DNA from: Sphingopyxis sp. LC363
Lineage (GTDB): Bacteria > Pseudomonadota > Alphaproteobacteria > Sphingomonadales > Sphingomonadaceae
Direction of reading: 5' to 3'
DNA: 64,000 bases
Assembly: GCF_000756385.1 (NCBI RefSeq)
Contig: NZ_JNFC01000013.1
Coordinates: 1 to 64,000 of the forward strand
The translations under genes were made by a program, and so were the position numbers. Position 1 is the first letter of the stretch. Every line of letters begins with the position of its first letter. Below the pieces are notes generated by a model. The model saw only the letters and a list, made by a program, of their open reading frames with translations, had not been told where the DNA came from and did no database searches. This document shows positions 1-8,421 of the stretch, piece after piece.

Positions 1-44
1 CTCTCGTACGGTCTCGTGGGCTGGGAGTTGTGTATAGGAGACAG
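1..44. other. Sequencing adapter remnant (Nextera read-2 transposase adapter)
   Basis: Bases 11-44 match the Illumina Nextera read-2 adapter, including the Tn5 mosaic end that finishes in GAGACAG at base 44, with about three substitutions. This is not genomic DNA. The junction with the following palindrome is exact. The adapter sequence is recognised from established knowledge; the mismatches suggest low-quality read ends carried into the assembly. Confidence 0.93.
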
Positions 45-188
45 CCTGCTATCCCCGCCCATCTGGTGGGCCGGGCTGGGGAGTGCAAGGGCGGTGCGGC
101 GAAAGCCCCTCCCCTGAAGGGGAGGGGCTTTCGCCGCACCGCCCTTGCACTCCCCAGCCCGGCCCACCAGATGGGCGGGGATAGCAGG
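45..188. repeat. Perfect 70-bp fold-back palindrome at the contig end
   Basis: Bases 45-114 are the exact reverse complement of 119-188, with a TGAA loop at 115-118. The palindrome starts on the first base after the adapter. Its centre is the CCCCTCCCC/GGGGAGGGG hairpin that also occurs as a dispersed repeat elsewhere in this window. The simplest reading is a self-primed fold-back made during library preparation, so only about 115 onward is genuine. A natural palindrome ending exactly at the adapter would be a coincidence. Confidence 0.85.
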
Positions 189-197
189 AGCGCGGGC

Positions 198-1184
198 ATG
201 AAAGCGATCGAGGCCTTTATCGAAAAGCAGGGCGGTCCCGAGGTCATCGACTGGCGCGACGTGACGATCGGCGATCCCGGCCCGGGCCAGGTTCTCGTCC
301 GGCAAACCGCGGTCGGGCTCAACTATCTCGACACCTATCACCGCGACGGCACCTACCCGATCGATCTCCCCGGCGGGCTCGGTGTCGAAGCTGCGGGTGA
401 AGTGGTCGCCGTCGGTCCCGAGGTCCACGGCCTCCGGCCCGGCGACCGCGTCGCGACCTTCGGCCCGCAGCGGAGCGCCTATGCGTCGGCGCGGCTTGTT
501 CCCGCATCCTCGCTGTTCAAGCTACCGCCCGGCATCGACGATGAAACCGCCGCCGCCGCGCTGCTCAAGGCGTGCACGGTCGAAATGCTCGTCGAACGCT
601 GCGCGCGCGTCGAAGCGGGCGCGACCGTGCTCGTCCATGCCGCCGCGGGCGGCGTCGGGCTGATCCTCGTCCAGTGGCTGAAGGCGATCGGCGCGACCGT
701 GATCGGCACCGTCAGCACCGAAGCCAAGGAGCATGCCTCGCGCGAAGCCGGCGCCGACCATGTCATCCGCTACAAGCAGGACGACGTCGCCGCGCACGTC
801 CGCGAAATCACCGACGGCCAAGGCGTCCCCGTCACCTTCGACGGCATCGGCATGGCGACCTGGGACGTCTCGCTCAAGGCCACTGCACGCCGCGGGCTGA
901 TCGTCAGCTATGGCAATGCCGGCGGTCCTGTGACCGGCGTCAACCTTGGCGTCCTCGCGCAACATGGGTCGCAGTTCGTGACGCGCCCCACCTTGTTCGA
1001 TTATTACCACCTGCCCGGCGAACGCGCTGCGGGCGCCGACCGGGTGTTCGAGATGATCGAGAGCGGCGCGGTGCAGATTACCGTCGGCCAGCGCTATTCG
1101 CTCGAGGATGCGGCGCGGGCGCATGCCGATCTGCAAGCGGGGCGGACGACCGGGTCGACGCTGCTGATTCCGGAGCATGGCTAG
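198..1184 (+). CDS. Quinone oxidoreductase family protein (zinc-free medium-chain reductase)
   Basis: The 328-residue protein belongs to the zinc-independent MDR family of NADPH:quinone reductases. The GroES-like N-terminal domain (about 1-125) lacks the zinc Cys set of alcohol dehydrogenases. The Rossmann part carries AAAGGVG at residues 148-154 and a following region typical of NADPH-binding members. The family reduces quinones or alpha,beta-unsaturated carbonyls in the cytoplasm. The open frame extends upstream to base 30, but that stretch is adapter and palindrome, so ATG 198 (MKAIEAF) is chosen. It stands alone, convergent with the C1 cluster on the other strand. The substrate cannot be told from sequence. 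Confidence 0.9.
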   Translation: MKAIEAFIEKQGGPEVIDWRDVTIGDPGPGQVLVRQTAVGLNYLDTYHRDGTYPIDLPGGLGVEAAGEVVAVGPEVHGLRPGDRVATFGPQRSAYASARLVPASSLFKLPPGIDDETAAAALLKACTVEMLVERCARVEAGATVLVHAAAGGVGLILVQWLKAIGATVIGTVSTEAKEHASREAGADHVIRYKQDDVAAHVREITDGQGVPVTFDGIGMATWDVSLKATARRGLIVSYGNAGGPVTGVNLGVLAQHGSQFVTRPTLFDYYHLPGERAAGADRVFEMIESGAVQITVGQRYSLEDAARAHADLQAGRTTGSTLLIPEHG

Positions 1185-1208
1185 AGCACGATCATTCTTA
1201 ATGAAATT

Positions 1209-1284
1209 GTCATCCCGGCGAAGGCCGGGATCTCATCGTCTTGTCTTGATGCACCGGCGAGATCCCGGCCTTCGCCGGGATGAC
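1209..1284. repeat. REP-like inverted repeat, family A
   Basis: Two 26-nt arms (1209-1234 and 1259-1284) are exact reverse complements built on GTCATCCCGGCGAAGG. Related copies lie at 23075-23136 and 31064-31166. It sits between the convergent quinone reductase and fghA genes and may act as a transcription or mRNA-end structure. A short CCCCTCCCT/AGGGAGGGG hairpin follows at 1331-1351. Confidence 0.85.
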
Positions 1285-1355
1285 GAGACAAGGAAGACCG
1301 TTGTCTCAGTCTAATGCGATCACGCTCTAATCCCCTCCCTGAAGGGAGGGGAACT

Positions 1356-2204
1356 TTACGCCTTCAATCGCTCCGCGTGCCACGCGACATGCTCGGCCAT
1401 GAAGGTCGAGATGAAATAATAGCTGTGGTCATATCCCGGCTGCATCCGGATTTCGGCCTTCTGCCCATTGCGCTCGCACGCGTCCACTAGCAGCTCGGTC
1501 CTGAGCTGTTCGGCAAGGAAATTGTCGGCCTCACCCTGATCGACAAGCAGGTCGGGTACGCGCAGCCCCTGATCGAGCAGCGCGCACGCGTCATAGGCGT
1601 GCCAATCCTCGCGGTCGTCGCCAAGATAACCGGCGAGCGCTTTTTCGCCCCAAGGGCATTGCGACGGTGCGACGATCGGCGAAAAGGCCGAGACTGAACG
1701 GAAGCGATCCTGATTGCGGAGCCCGATGGTCAGCGCGCCATGCCCGCCCATCGAATGGCCGGTGATGCCCTGCCGCGTCAGGTCGGCGCTCGCGAAATTG
1801 CGCAGCACCAGCGACGGCAATTCATCCTCGATGTACGAACGCATCCGGTAATGTTTCGCCCAAGGCTCCTCGGTCGCGTCGACATAGAAGCCCGCGCCGA
1901 GTCCGAAATCATAGGCCGCATCGGGATCGTCGGGCACGCCTTCACCGCGCGGGCTGGTATCGGGCGCGATGAAGATCACGCCATGCTCGGCGCAGGCCGC
2001 GCGATATTCGCCCTTCTCCATCACATTGGCGTGGGTGCAGGTCAGCCCCGACAGATACCATAGCACCGGCAGCTTCGCGCCGCCGTCATGGTCGGGGACG
2101 AAGACCGCGAAGGTCATGTCGGTGCCGGTGGTCGTACTCGCATGCTTGTAGACGCCTTGCGTGCCGCCATGGCTGCGAACGGTGGAAAGGGTTTCGATGG
2201 TCAT
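1356..2204 (-). CDS. fghA: S-formylglutathione hydrolase
   Basis: The 282-residue protein is an esterase D family alpha/beta hydrolase. It hydrolyses S-formylglutathione to formate and glutathione, the second step of glutathione-dependent formaldehyde detoxification. The nucleophile elbow is GHSMGG, the acid lies in the VDQGEADNF region and the catalytic His in GYDHSYY. The length matches the family. ATG 2204 is chosen because the fuller frame adds 16 residues that run into the upstream gene; the start overlaps that gene's stop as ATGA. The dehydrogenase for the preceding step, frmA, lies 2.3 kb upstream on the same strand, which supports the role. Confidence 0.95.
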   Translation of the reverse strand: MTIETLSTVRSHGGTQGVYKHASTTTGTDMTFAVFVPDHDGGAKLPVLWYLSGLTCTHANVMEKGEYRAACAEHGVIFIAPDTSPRGEGVPDDPDAAYDFGLGAGFYVDATEEPWAKHYRMRSYIEDELPSLVLRNFASADLTRQGITGHSMGGHGALTIGLRNQDRFRSVSAFSPIVAPSQCPWGEKALAGYLGDDREDWHAYDACALLDQGLRVPDLLVDQGEADNFLAEQLRTELLVDACERNGQKAEIRMQPGYDHSYYFISTFMAEHVAWHAERLKA

Positions 2205-2704
2205 GCGGGGTCCTGAACGGGGATGGACGCGACAAGCGGCCGATGTCCCCAATGACGCAAGAGGTCGAGGATCGTTGCGCCCGGCAGCCCGAGCGTCGCG
2301 GTATTGCGGAGCGGATGGACGTTCACCGTCCCCGCCGCAGCCAGCCCCTCGTCCAGCACGACGGTGATGCTACCGGGCGCGGCGTTGATCGCGGCGAGCG
2401 GGGTGACCGATCCGGGCGAAATGCCCAGCAGGCGCTCCATATCCCCGGCCTTGCCGAAGCTCACCCGCTTGCTGCCGATCGCGGCGGGCAAGGCCTTCAG
2501 GTCGACGCGCGCCGCGCCGGGCACGGTGACGAGCCAGAAGGCGCCGCCATTGTCCTTGAGGAACAGATTCTTGGTATGCGCGCCCGGGATGGCGGCGTTC
2601 ACAGCATCGCTTTCGGCGACGGTGAACACCGCTTCATGCTCATAGGCGGCGAAGGGGATGGCGAGCGCGCCAAGGTCCGCCAGCAATCCCGCTTCGCCGC
2701 GCAT
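2201..2704 (-). CDS. YbaK/ProX-family aminoacyl-tRNA deacylase
   Basis: The 167-residue protein is a stand-alone YbaK/prolyl-tRNA editing domain of the PrdX/ProX subgroup. The subgroup hydrolyses mischarged tRNA such as Ala-tRNA(Pro). The domain fills the whole chain; the KNLFLKD stretch (about 45-51) and the GSVTPLA segment (about 99-105) are typical of the family. Its stop overlaps the fghA start by four bases, so the two are translated together, although the functions are not obviously linked. Which tRNA it edits is not readable from sequence. Confidence 0.9.
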   Translation of the reverse strand: MRGEAGLLADLGALAIPFAAYEHEAVFTVAESDAVNAAIPGAHTKNLFLKDNGGAFWLVTVPGAARVDLKALPAAIGSKRVSFGKAGDMERLLGISPGSVTPLAAINAAPGSITVVLDEGLAAAGTVNVHPLRNTATLGLPGATILDLLRHWGHRPLVASIPVQDPA

Positions 2705-2722
2705 CGGTCGTCCTCTTCCGCC

Positions 2723-3103
2723 TCAAACGACGCGGTGGAGCGCGCAGAGCTTGTTGCCCGACGGGTCGCGCAGATAAGCGAGATAGAGCTGGCCGAAACC
2801 GCCTTCGCGAATGCCCGGGGGATCTTCGATCGAGGTGCCGCCATTTTCGACGCCCGCCTTGTGCCATGCGTCGGCCTGCTCGGGGCCGTCCATCGCAAAG
2901 CCGATCGTGCAGCCGTTACCGATGGTCGCGGGCTGACCGTCGATGGGGGCGCCGACGAGGAACAGCCCGCCGTTGTGAATATAGATCAGGCGTCCCTTGT
3001 CGTCGGTGATCGCGGGCTTGCCGCCGATCGCCTGAAAGGTCGCGTCATAGAATTTCTTCGACGCCTCGATGTCGTTCGATCCGACCATATTGTGACTGTA
3101 CAT
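2723..3103 (-). CDS. VOC family protein (glyoxalase/dioxygenase fold)
   Basis: The 126-residue protein is a single vicinal oxygen chelate domain with the paired beta-alpha-beta-beta-beta halves. It starts MYSHNMVGSNDIEASKKFY and ends with the RDPSGNKLCALH signature. It is a close paralogue of the VOC protein at 4080-4466: both share the IEDPPGIR/AEDPPGIR region and the same C-terminal signature. A role in glutathione or aldehyde chemistry is suggested by its place between purU and fghA but is not proven. ATG 3103 follows the sequence GGAGGAGCGG, a strong ribosome site. Confidence 0.88.
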   Translation of the reverse strand: MYSHNMVGSNDIEASKKFYDATFQAIGGKPAITDDKGRLIYIHNGGLFLVGAPIDGQPATIGNGCTIGFAMDGPEQADAWHKAGVENGGTSIEDPPGIREGGFGQLYLAYLRDPSGNKLCALHRVV

Positions 3104-3205
3104 GGGTTTCCGCTCCTCCTGATTATGGTTGCGATTCGATACCTACTCCGCCCGCCGGGGCAGGACCAGCCACGATAACGGCCCTTGTTCACCGAAAATG
3201 ACGAA

Positions 3206-4078
3206 CTAGCGAAACACCACGGTCTTGCGCCCGTCGATCAGCACCCGCTGTTCGGCGACCCAGCGCACCGCCCGCGCGAGCACCTGCGCCTCGGTATCGC
3301 GGCCGATGCGGATCAGTTCTTCGACCCCGTCGCGGTGATCGACGCGCTCGACCGCCTGTTCGATGATCGGCCCCTCGTCGAGGTCGCTCGTGACGAAATG
3401 CGCGGTCGCGCCGATCAGCTTGACCCCCCGCTCGTGCGCGCGGTGATAGGGTTTCGCGCCCTTGAAGCCCGGCAGGAAGCTGTGGTGGATGTTGATGCAG
3501 CGGCCGGCGAGCTGCGCCGACAGATCCTGCGACAGCACCTGCATATAGCGCGCGAGCACCAGATATTCGGCTCCGCCGCGCGCCATGACGTCGAGGATCG
3601 CCGACTCCTGTTCGGCGCGGTTCGCGTCGCTGACCGGCAGATAGTGGAACGGCACGCCGTGCCATTCCGACAAGCGCCGCTGCGCCTCATGGTTCGATAC
3701 CACGCCGACCACGTCGATCGCGAGGTTGCCGGTCGACCAGCGGTGGAGGAGGTCGTTGAGGCAGTGGCTGCCCTGCGACACCGCGATGACGAAGCGCGGT
3801 TTGGCCGTGCGGTCGCTGATCCGCGCGTCCATTTGGAAGCGCGCGATGATCGGCGCGAAGGCGTCCTGCACACCCGCCAGTCCGTCAGGAAAGCGCGGCC
3901 CTTCACCGCGGAACTCGACGCGCATGAAAAAGCGCCCCGAATCGAGGTCGGCATATTGCTGGCTGTCGAGGATGAAGCCGTCGCGCTCGGCGAGCAGCCC
4001 CGTCACCGCCGCGACGATCCCGACCGCGTCGACGCAGCTGAAGGTCAGCACATAGGCGGGCCCGCTTCCCCCGGTCAT
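3206..4078 (-). CDS. purU: Formyltetrahydrofolate deformylase
   Basis: The 290-residue protein has an N-terminal ACT domain (about 8-85) and a C-terminal formyl transferase domain. It hydrolyses 10-formyl-THF to formate and THF. The catalytic Asn-His-Asp set is visible in NIHHSFLPGFKGAKPYH and in the TSDLDEGPI segment. Length and domain order match PurU. A longer frame to 4303 only reads through the preceding VOC gene, so ATG 4078 is used; it lies one base after that gene's stop. Its place between frmA and fghA suggests it helps balance formate and folate-bound C1 units. Confidence 0.95.
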   Translation of the reverse strand: MTGGSGPAYVLTFSCVDAVGIVAAVTGLLAERDGFILDSQQYADLDSGRFFMRVEFRGEGPRFPDGLAGVQDAFAPIIARFQMDARISDRTAKPRFVIAVSQGSHCLNDLLHRWSTGNLAIDVVGVVSNHEAQRRLSEWHGVPFHYLPVSDANRAEQESAILDVMARGGAEYLVLARYMQVLSQDLSAQLAGRCINIHHSFLPGFKGAKPYHRAHERGVKLIGATAHFVTSDLDEGPIIEQAVERVDHRDGVEELIRIGRDTEAQVLARAVRWVAEQRVLIDGRKTVVFR

Positions 4079-4079
4079 G

Positions 4080-4466
4080 TCAGCCCGAAATCTTGTGCGT
4101 CGCGCACAGCTTGTTGCCGGCGGGATCGCGCAGATAGGCGAGGTAAACGACACGCCCCTCGGTCGCATGACGGATGCCCGGCGGGTCCTCCGCGGTCGTC
4201 CCGCCGTTCGCGACGCCCGCGGCGTGCCAGGCGTCGACCGCATCGGTCGAGGGCGCGAGGAACCCCAGCGTATGCCCGTTGCCGCATGCCGCCTCCGCAC
4301 CATTGACGGGGTGCGTCACGATCAGGCGGCCGCCCGCGTGCATGTAGATCAGGCGCCCGCGCTCGTCGATCACGCCCTCGGTCGCGCCGAACGCGCCCAG
4401 AACCGCATCGTAAAAGCGCTTGCTCGCCGCGATGTCGTTCGCCCCCAGCGCCACATGGCTGAACAT
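4080..4466 (-). CDS. VOC family protein (paralogue of 2723-3103)
   Basis: The 128-residue single-domain VOC protein starts MFSHVALGANDIAASKRFY and ends in RDPAGNKLCATH, mirroring the protein at 2723-3103. It lies 13 bp after frmA and one base before purU, so it is almost certainly co-transcribed. The two VOC genes flank purU, as if a VOC gene duplicated inside the operon. The enzymatic activity is unknown; lactoylglutathione-lyase-like or thiol-adduct chemistry is possible. Confidence 0.88.
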   Translation of the reverse strand: MFSHVALGANDIAASKRFYDAVLGAFGATEGVIDERGRLIYMHAGGRLIVTHPVNGAEAACGNGHTLGFLAPSTDAVDAWHAAGVANGGTTAEDPPGIRHATEGRVVYLAYLRDPAGNKLCATHKISG

Positions 4467-4479
4467 GCCCTGTTTTCCC

Positions 4480-5592
4480 TCAGTAGACGACGACGCTGCG
4501 GATGCTCTCGCCCGCGTGCATCAAGTCGAAGCCCTTGTTGATCTCCTCGAGCCCCATGACGTGGGTGATCATCGGGTCGATCTCGATCTTGCCGGTCATA
4601 TACATGTCGACGATCTTGGGCACGTCGGTGCGGCCCTTGGCGCCGCCGAACGCGGTGCCGCGCCAGTTGCGCCCGGTGACGAGCTGGAACGGCCGCGTCG
4701 CGATCTCCTTGCCCGCCTCGGCGACGCCGATGATGATCGAAGTACCCCAGCCGCGGTGGCAGGCTTCGAGCGCGGTGCGCATCACCTCGGTATTGCCCGT
4801 CGCGTCGAAGGTGTAGTCGGCACCGCCGTCGGTCATCTGGACGATCGCCGCGACCACATCCTCGCGGCTCATGCCCTTCGAATTGAGGAATTCGGTCATG
4901 CCGAACTTGCGGCCCCATTCCTCGCGTGCGGGGTTGATGTCGACGCCGATGATCCGGTTCGCCCCGGCAAGCCGCGCGCCCTGGATCACGTTCAATCCGA
5001 TGCCGCCGAGCCCGAAGACGACGACATTGTCGCCGACCTGCACCTTCGCGGTGTTGATCACCGCGCCGACGCCGGTGGTGACGCCGCAGCCGATGTAGCA
5101 GCTCGACTGGAAGGGCGCGTCCTCGCGGATCTTCGCGACTGCGATCTCGGGCAGCACGGTGAAGTTGGAGAAGGTCGAGCAGCCCATATAGTGGAAGATC
5201 GGCTGGCCCTTGTACGAGAAGCGCGTCGTGCCGTCGGGCATCAACCCCTTGCCCTGCGTCGCGCGGATCGCGGTGCAGAGGTTGGTCTTGCCCGACAGGC
5301 AGCTTTTGCACTGGCGGCATTCGGGGGTGTAGAGCGGGATGACATGGTCGCCGGGCTTCACGCTGGTCACCCCCGCGCCGACCTCGCGCACGATCCCTGC
5401 GCCCTCATGCCCCAGCACGCTCGGGAAGATGCCCTCGCTGTCGAAACCGTCCAGCGTATAGGCATCGGTATGGCAGATGCCCGTCGCCATGATCTCGACC
5501 AGCACTTCGCCCGCCTTCGGGCCTTCGAGGTCGAGTTCGACGATTTCGAGCGGCTTCTTCGCTTCGAACGCAACGGCGGCGCGGGTCTTCAT
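4480..5592 (-). CDS. frmA: S-(hydroxymethyl)glutathione dehydrogenase / class III alcohol dehydrogenase
   Basis: The 370-residue zinc-dependent dehydrogenase oxidises S-hydroxymethylglutathione, the spontaneous formaldehyde-glutathione adduct, to S-formylglutathione with NAD. The catalytic zinc ligands are in GICHTDA and GHEGAG. The structural zinc is held by the four Cys of [16 protein letters not shown], and the Rossmann motif is GLGGIGLN. Length is exactly typical. ATG 5592 is preceded by AAGGAGAC; the frame extends nine codons further without a better site. It leads the minus-strand cluster ending in fghA. No FrmR-type repressor gene is nearby. Confidence 0.96.
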   Translation of the reverse strand: MKTRAAVAFEAKKPLEIVELDLEGPKAGEVLVEIMATGICHTDAYTLDGFDSEGIFPSVLGHEGAGIVREVGAGVTSVKPGDHVIPLYTPECRQCKSCLSGKTNLCTAIRATQGKGLMPDGTTRFSYKGQPIFHYMGCSTFSNFTVLPEIAVAKIREDAPFQSSCYIGCGVTTGVGAVINTAKVQVGDNVVVFGLGGIGLNVIQGARLAGANRIIGVDINPAREEWGRKFGMTEFLNSKGMSREDVVAAIVQMTDGGADYTFDATGNTEVMRTALEACHRGWGTSIIIGVAEAGKEIATRPFQLVTGRNWRGTAFGGAKGRTDVPKIVDMYMTGKIEIDPMITHVMGLEEINKGFDLMHAGESIRSVVVY

Positions 5593-5713
5593 GGGGCGGT
5601 CTCCTTCTTGGCGGTCCAATCAGGCAAATGCCACGGCAATGCAAGATGTGAGGGCACCGGGTCGCGCACAAGATATCAAATGGACACAGCTAGCCCATTG
5701 GTTATTACGGCGC

Positions 5714-6013
5714 ATGGTGAAGCACGATCCCGAATATCTGAAGAATCAGAGCCGTCGTGGGCACGCCAGATATCGTTGGAATCGTGCTTTTCTGAACGCA
5801 ACTACATTGTCTTGGTCGGCCCTGTTCGCTGCGCTGTTTCTTGTCGCTCTTATGGACCGAGTGACGGCATCCGCCTGGGGGTTTGCCAGTCATATATGGG
5901 ACTTCTTGGGCGCGTCCGCTTTCGGCCTTTGCCTTTGGGTTTTCGGCACTCTGATCCAGAAGCTGATCTTATCCTATATCCGGCATACATATGGGCCCGA
6001 ACCGACGGACTGA
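5714..6013 (+). CDS. Small two-TM hypothetical membrane protein
   Basis: The 99-residue frame begins MVKHDPEYLKNQSRRGHARY and has two hydrophobic segments (about residues 29-48 and 58-82). It ends in a short polar tail. Base composition is clearly more AT-rich than its neighbours, which may mean foreign origin. It is divergent from frmA and is followed directly by a palindromic repeat. I do not recognise a family, and no strong ribosome site precedes the ATG, so the gene is plausible rather than certain. Confidence 0.5.
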   Translation: MVKHDPEYLKNQSRRGHARYRWNRAFLNATTLSWSALFAALFLVALMDRVTASAWGFASHIWDFLGASAFGLCLWVFGTLIQKLILSYIRHTYGPEPTD

Positions 6014-6036
6014 ACATAAAGGGGCATATATGGCTT

Positions 6037-6113
6037 CGTCATCCCGGACTTGATCCGGGATCCATTATTCCAGCGCTGGCGTGAACGGACCCCGGATCAA
6101 GTCCGGGGTGACG
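6037..6113. repeat. REP-like inverted repeat, family B
   Basis: The arms carry CCCGGACTTGATCCGGG and its complement, bounded by CGTCA and TGACG. Sister copies are at 38531-38594, 56355-56440 and 63649-63715, plus a single arm near 56830. It lies just beyond the 3' ends of two convergent genes. Confidence 0.85.
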
Positions 6114-6131
6114 AGGAAAAGGGTGTCGCCC

Positions 6132-7511
6132 TCAACACTCCACCACACTGACCGCCAGCCCGCCCTTCGACGTTTCCTTATACTTATCCCGCATGTCGCG
6201 GCCGGTTTGCAGCATCGTCGCGATCACCGTGTCGAGGCTGACGACATGCGTGCCGTCGCCGATCATCGCGATGCGGCTCGCGTCGATCGCCTTGATCGCG
6301 CCCATCGCGTTGCGCTCGATGCACGGGATCTGGACGAGGCCGCCAATGGGATCGCAAGTGAGGCCGAGGTTATGCTCCATGCCGATCTCGGCGGCGTTTT
6401 CGACCTGCGCGTTGGTGCCGCCCAATGCCGCGGTCAGCCCCGCCGCCGCCATCGAGCAGGCGACGCCGACCTCGCCCTGGCAGCCGACCTCGGCGCCGGA
6501 GATGCTGGCGTTGCGCTTGTAGAGCGCGCCGACCGCGCCCGCGGCGAGCAGGAAGGTGCGTACCCCCGCCGCGTCGCCGCGATAGCTGCGCCGGTAATAG
6601 CGGATCACCGCCGGGATGATCCCCGCCGCGCCATTGGTCGGCGCGGTGACGACCTTGCCGCCCGCGGCATTCTCCTCGTTCACCGCCATCGCCCACAGGT
6701 TGATCCAGTCCATCATCGCCATCGGGTCGGACAGATTCTGTTCGTGGCGGCTGCGGATGTCGGCGGCGATCTGCGGCGCGCGGCGCTTGACCTTGAGCCC
6801 GCCGGGCAAGACGCCGGTGCTCGAGCAGCCCGCGTCGATCGACGCGTCCATTGCTCCGGCGATCGCATCGAGCCCGGAATTAACCTCGTCGAGGCTGCGG
6901 TGCGCGAGCTCGTTTTCGAGCATCATCTCGGCGAAGCTCTTGCCGGAGGCCGCGCCCATTTCCATGAGGTCGGCGCCCGAGGTGAAGGCGAAGGGCAGTT
7001 CGATCTCGTCCTCGGCGCCGCGGCTGTTGCGCCCCGCCTCCCCCTCGTCGACGACAAAGCCGCCGCCGATCGAGAAATACATGCGTTTCGCAAGGATCTC
7101 GCCCTCGCCGTCGCGCGCGGTGAAGCTCAAGGCATTGCTGTGGAACGGCTGGCGCTGCTTCATCTGGAAATGCAGATCGCGCGCGGGCTGGAAGCGCACG
7201 CGCTGCCGCCCGAGCAGGTAGAGAAAGCCTTCGCTCTCCGCCCGGTCCCAATGCGCCTTGATCGCGGCGAGGCTGGTCGAGGCCGGGATTTCGCCAGCAA
7301 GGCCCGCGACGACTGCCGTGTCGGCAGCGTGGCCCTTGCCCGTCAGCGCAAGCGAGCCGTAGAGGTCGGCCTCGACATGCGCCGCCTTCGTCAGCAGCCC
7401 CGCCTCGTCGAGCCAGACGGTGAAGCGCCGCGCCGCGACCATCGGGCCCACTGTATGCGAGCTGGAAGGACCGACACCGATCTTGAAAAGTTCGAACAGG
7501 CTGATCGTCAT
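6132..7511 (-). CDS. sdaA: L-serine ammonia-lyase (serine dehydratase), single-chain
   Basis: The 459-residue protein is an iron-sulfur L-serine dehydratase that turns serine into pyruvate and ammonia. The N-terminal beta domain begins [17 protein letters not shown]. The alpha part carries the [11 protein letters not shown] cluster region and further conserved Cys in [11 protein letters not shown] and GLTCDPIGG. Length and fusion order match the SdaA type. ATG 7511 is followed directly by the conserved start MTISLFE. It is flanked by palindromic repeats on both sides and appears monocistronic. Confidence 0.96.
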   Translation of the reverse strand: MTISLFELFKIGVGPSSSHTVGPMVAARRFTVWLDEAGLLTKAAHVEADLYGSLALTGKGHAADTAVVAGLAGEIPASTSLAAIKAHWDRAESEGFLYLLGRQRVRFQPARDLHFQMKQRQPFHSNALSFTARDGEGEILAKRMYFSIGGGFVVDEGEAGRNSRGAEDEIELPFAFTSGADLMEMGAASGKSFAEMMLENELAHRSLDEVNSGLDAIAGAMDASIDAGCSSTGVLPGGLKVKRRAPQIAADIRSRHEQNLSDPMAMMDWINLWAMAVNEENAAGGKVVTAPTNGAAGIIPAVIRYYRRSYRGDAAGVRTFLLAAGAVGALYKRNASISGAEVGCQGEVGVACSMAAAGLTAALGGTNAQVENAAEIGMEHNLGLTCDPIGGLVQIPCIERNAMGAIKAIDASRIAMIGDGTHVVSLDTVIATMLQTGRDMRDKYKETSKGGLAVSVVEC

Positions 7512-7587
7512 GGCGGCGCTATAGGCGCATCGCGATCATCGGGATAGGCCCGCGCGGGCCGATTTTCGTTACGGCTTGCAATAAAAA

Positions 7588-7709
7588 TCCTCCCTGTGCC
7601 GTAGGCATGGGGAGGGGGACCACCGAAGGTGGTGGAGGGGCTGCAACGTTGCCGCCCCTCCGTCAGCCCTGCGGGCTGCCACCTCCCCATGCCTGCGGCA
7701 CAGGGAGGA
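7588..7709. repeat. Long palindromic intergenic repeat, family C (copy 1)
   Basis: The 122-bp inverted repeat opens with TCCTCCCTGTGCCGTAGGCA and closes with its near complement; internal GGAGGGG, CACCGAAGGTGG and GCCCTGCGGGC palindromes are visible. Four more copies lie at 20971-21111, 32341-32464, 45064-45198 and 63727-63922. This copy ends 7 bp from the sodB stop codon. The family always sits at gene ends, which suits a role in transcription termination or mRNA 3' protection. Confidence 0.9.
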
Positions 7710-7716
7710 CACAAGC

Positions 7717-8331
7717 TTACGCCGGATAGGTCCAGGTCCCTTCGCGCGCGAAATTCTCCGCCGCGAAATCCCAGTTGAGCAGTTCGTCGACCACCGCGTC
7801 GACATAGGCCGGGCGCAGATTCTTGCGGTCGATGTAATAGGCATGCTCCCACACGTCGATCACGAGCAAAGGCTTGATGCCCGCGACGAGTTCGGTGCCC
7901 GCGTCGTGGGTGTCGGTGACCGACAGCGTGCCGTCGCGCGAAACGAGCCAGGCCCAGCCCGACGCGAAATGGTTGACCGCGGTTTCCTTGAGCTTCTTCT
8001 TGAGCTCGTCGAGTGAACCGAAATCGCGGTCGATCGCCGCGGCGAGATCGCCGGTGGGCGCGGTCTTGGTCGGGCTCAGGCTTTCCCAATAGAAAGCGTG
8101 GTTCCACGCCTGCGCGGCATTGTTGAACAGGCCCTTGTTGCCCGATCCTTCGGCGTGGTGGACGATTTCTTCGAGCGGCTTCGACGCAAGGTCGGTGCCC
8201 TCGATCGCGGCGTTGGTCTTGTCGACATAGGCCTTGTGGTGCTTGCCATGGTGCGTCGCCAGCGTGTCGGCCGAGATATGCGGTTCCAGCGCGTCCTGGG
8301 CGTACGGCAGGGGAGGATGGGCGATCGTCAT
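7717..8331 (-). CDS. sodB: Superoxide dismutase, Fe type
   Basis: The 204-residue protein is a Fe/Mn superoxide dismutase with metal ligands His27, His78, Asp159 and His163 (motif DVWEHAYY). Gln74, in AAQAWNH, is the second-sphere glutamine in the position typical of iron enzymes, so Fe is favoured. There is no signal peptide, so it is cytoplasmic. The start follows GGAGACTGCC. It is separated from the upstream DNA ligase gene by a 277-bp block of nested palindromes. Conversion of superoxide to peroxide is certain; the metal call is an inference. Confidence 0.96.
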   Translation of the reverse strand: MTIAHPPLPYAQDALEPHISADTLATHHGKHHKAYVDKTNAAIEGTDLASKPLEEIVHHAEGSGNKGLFNNAAQAWNHAFYWESLSPTKTAPTGDLAAAIDRDFGSLDELKKKLKETAVNHFASGWAWLVSRDGTLSVTDTHDAGTELVAGIKPLLVIDVWEHAYYIDRKNLRPAYVDAVVDELLNWDFAAENFAREGTWTYPA

Positions 8332-8421
8332 GGCAGTCTCCTTTTTTGGTGTTCGGGGGCCTAACTCGGTATCTTGCCCATGAGTTGCAACCCCGTGACG
8401 GGGAATTTTCTCCTTATGACA

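Noticed and set aside
30..197. N-terminal extension of the quinone oxidoreductase frame from base 30
   Set aside because: The stretch is adapter and fold-back palindrome, and the conserved protein starts at ATG 198.
7717..8331. Mn-type superoxide dismutase
   Set aside because: Gln74 sits in the N-terminal domain within AAQAWNH, which favours the Fe type.
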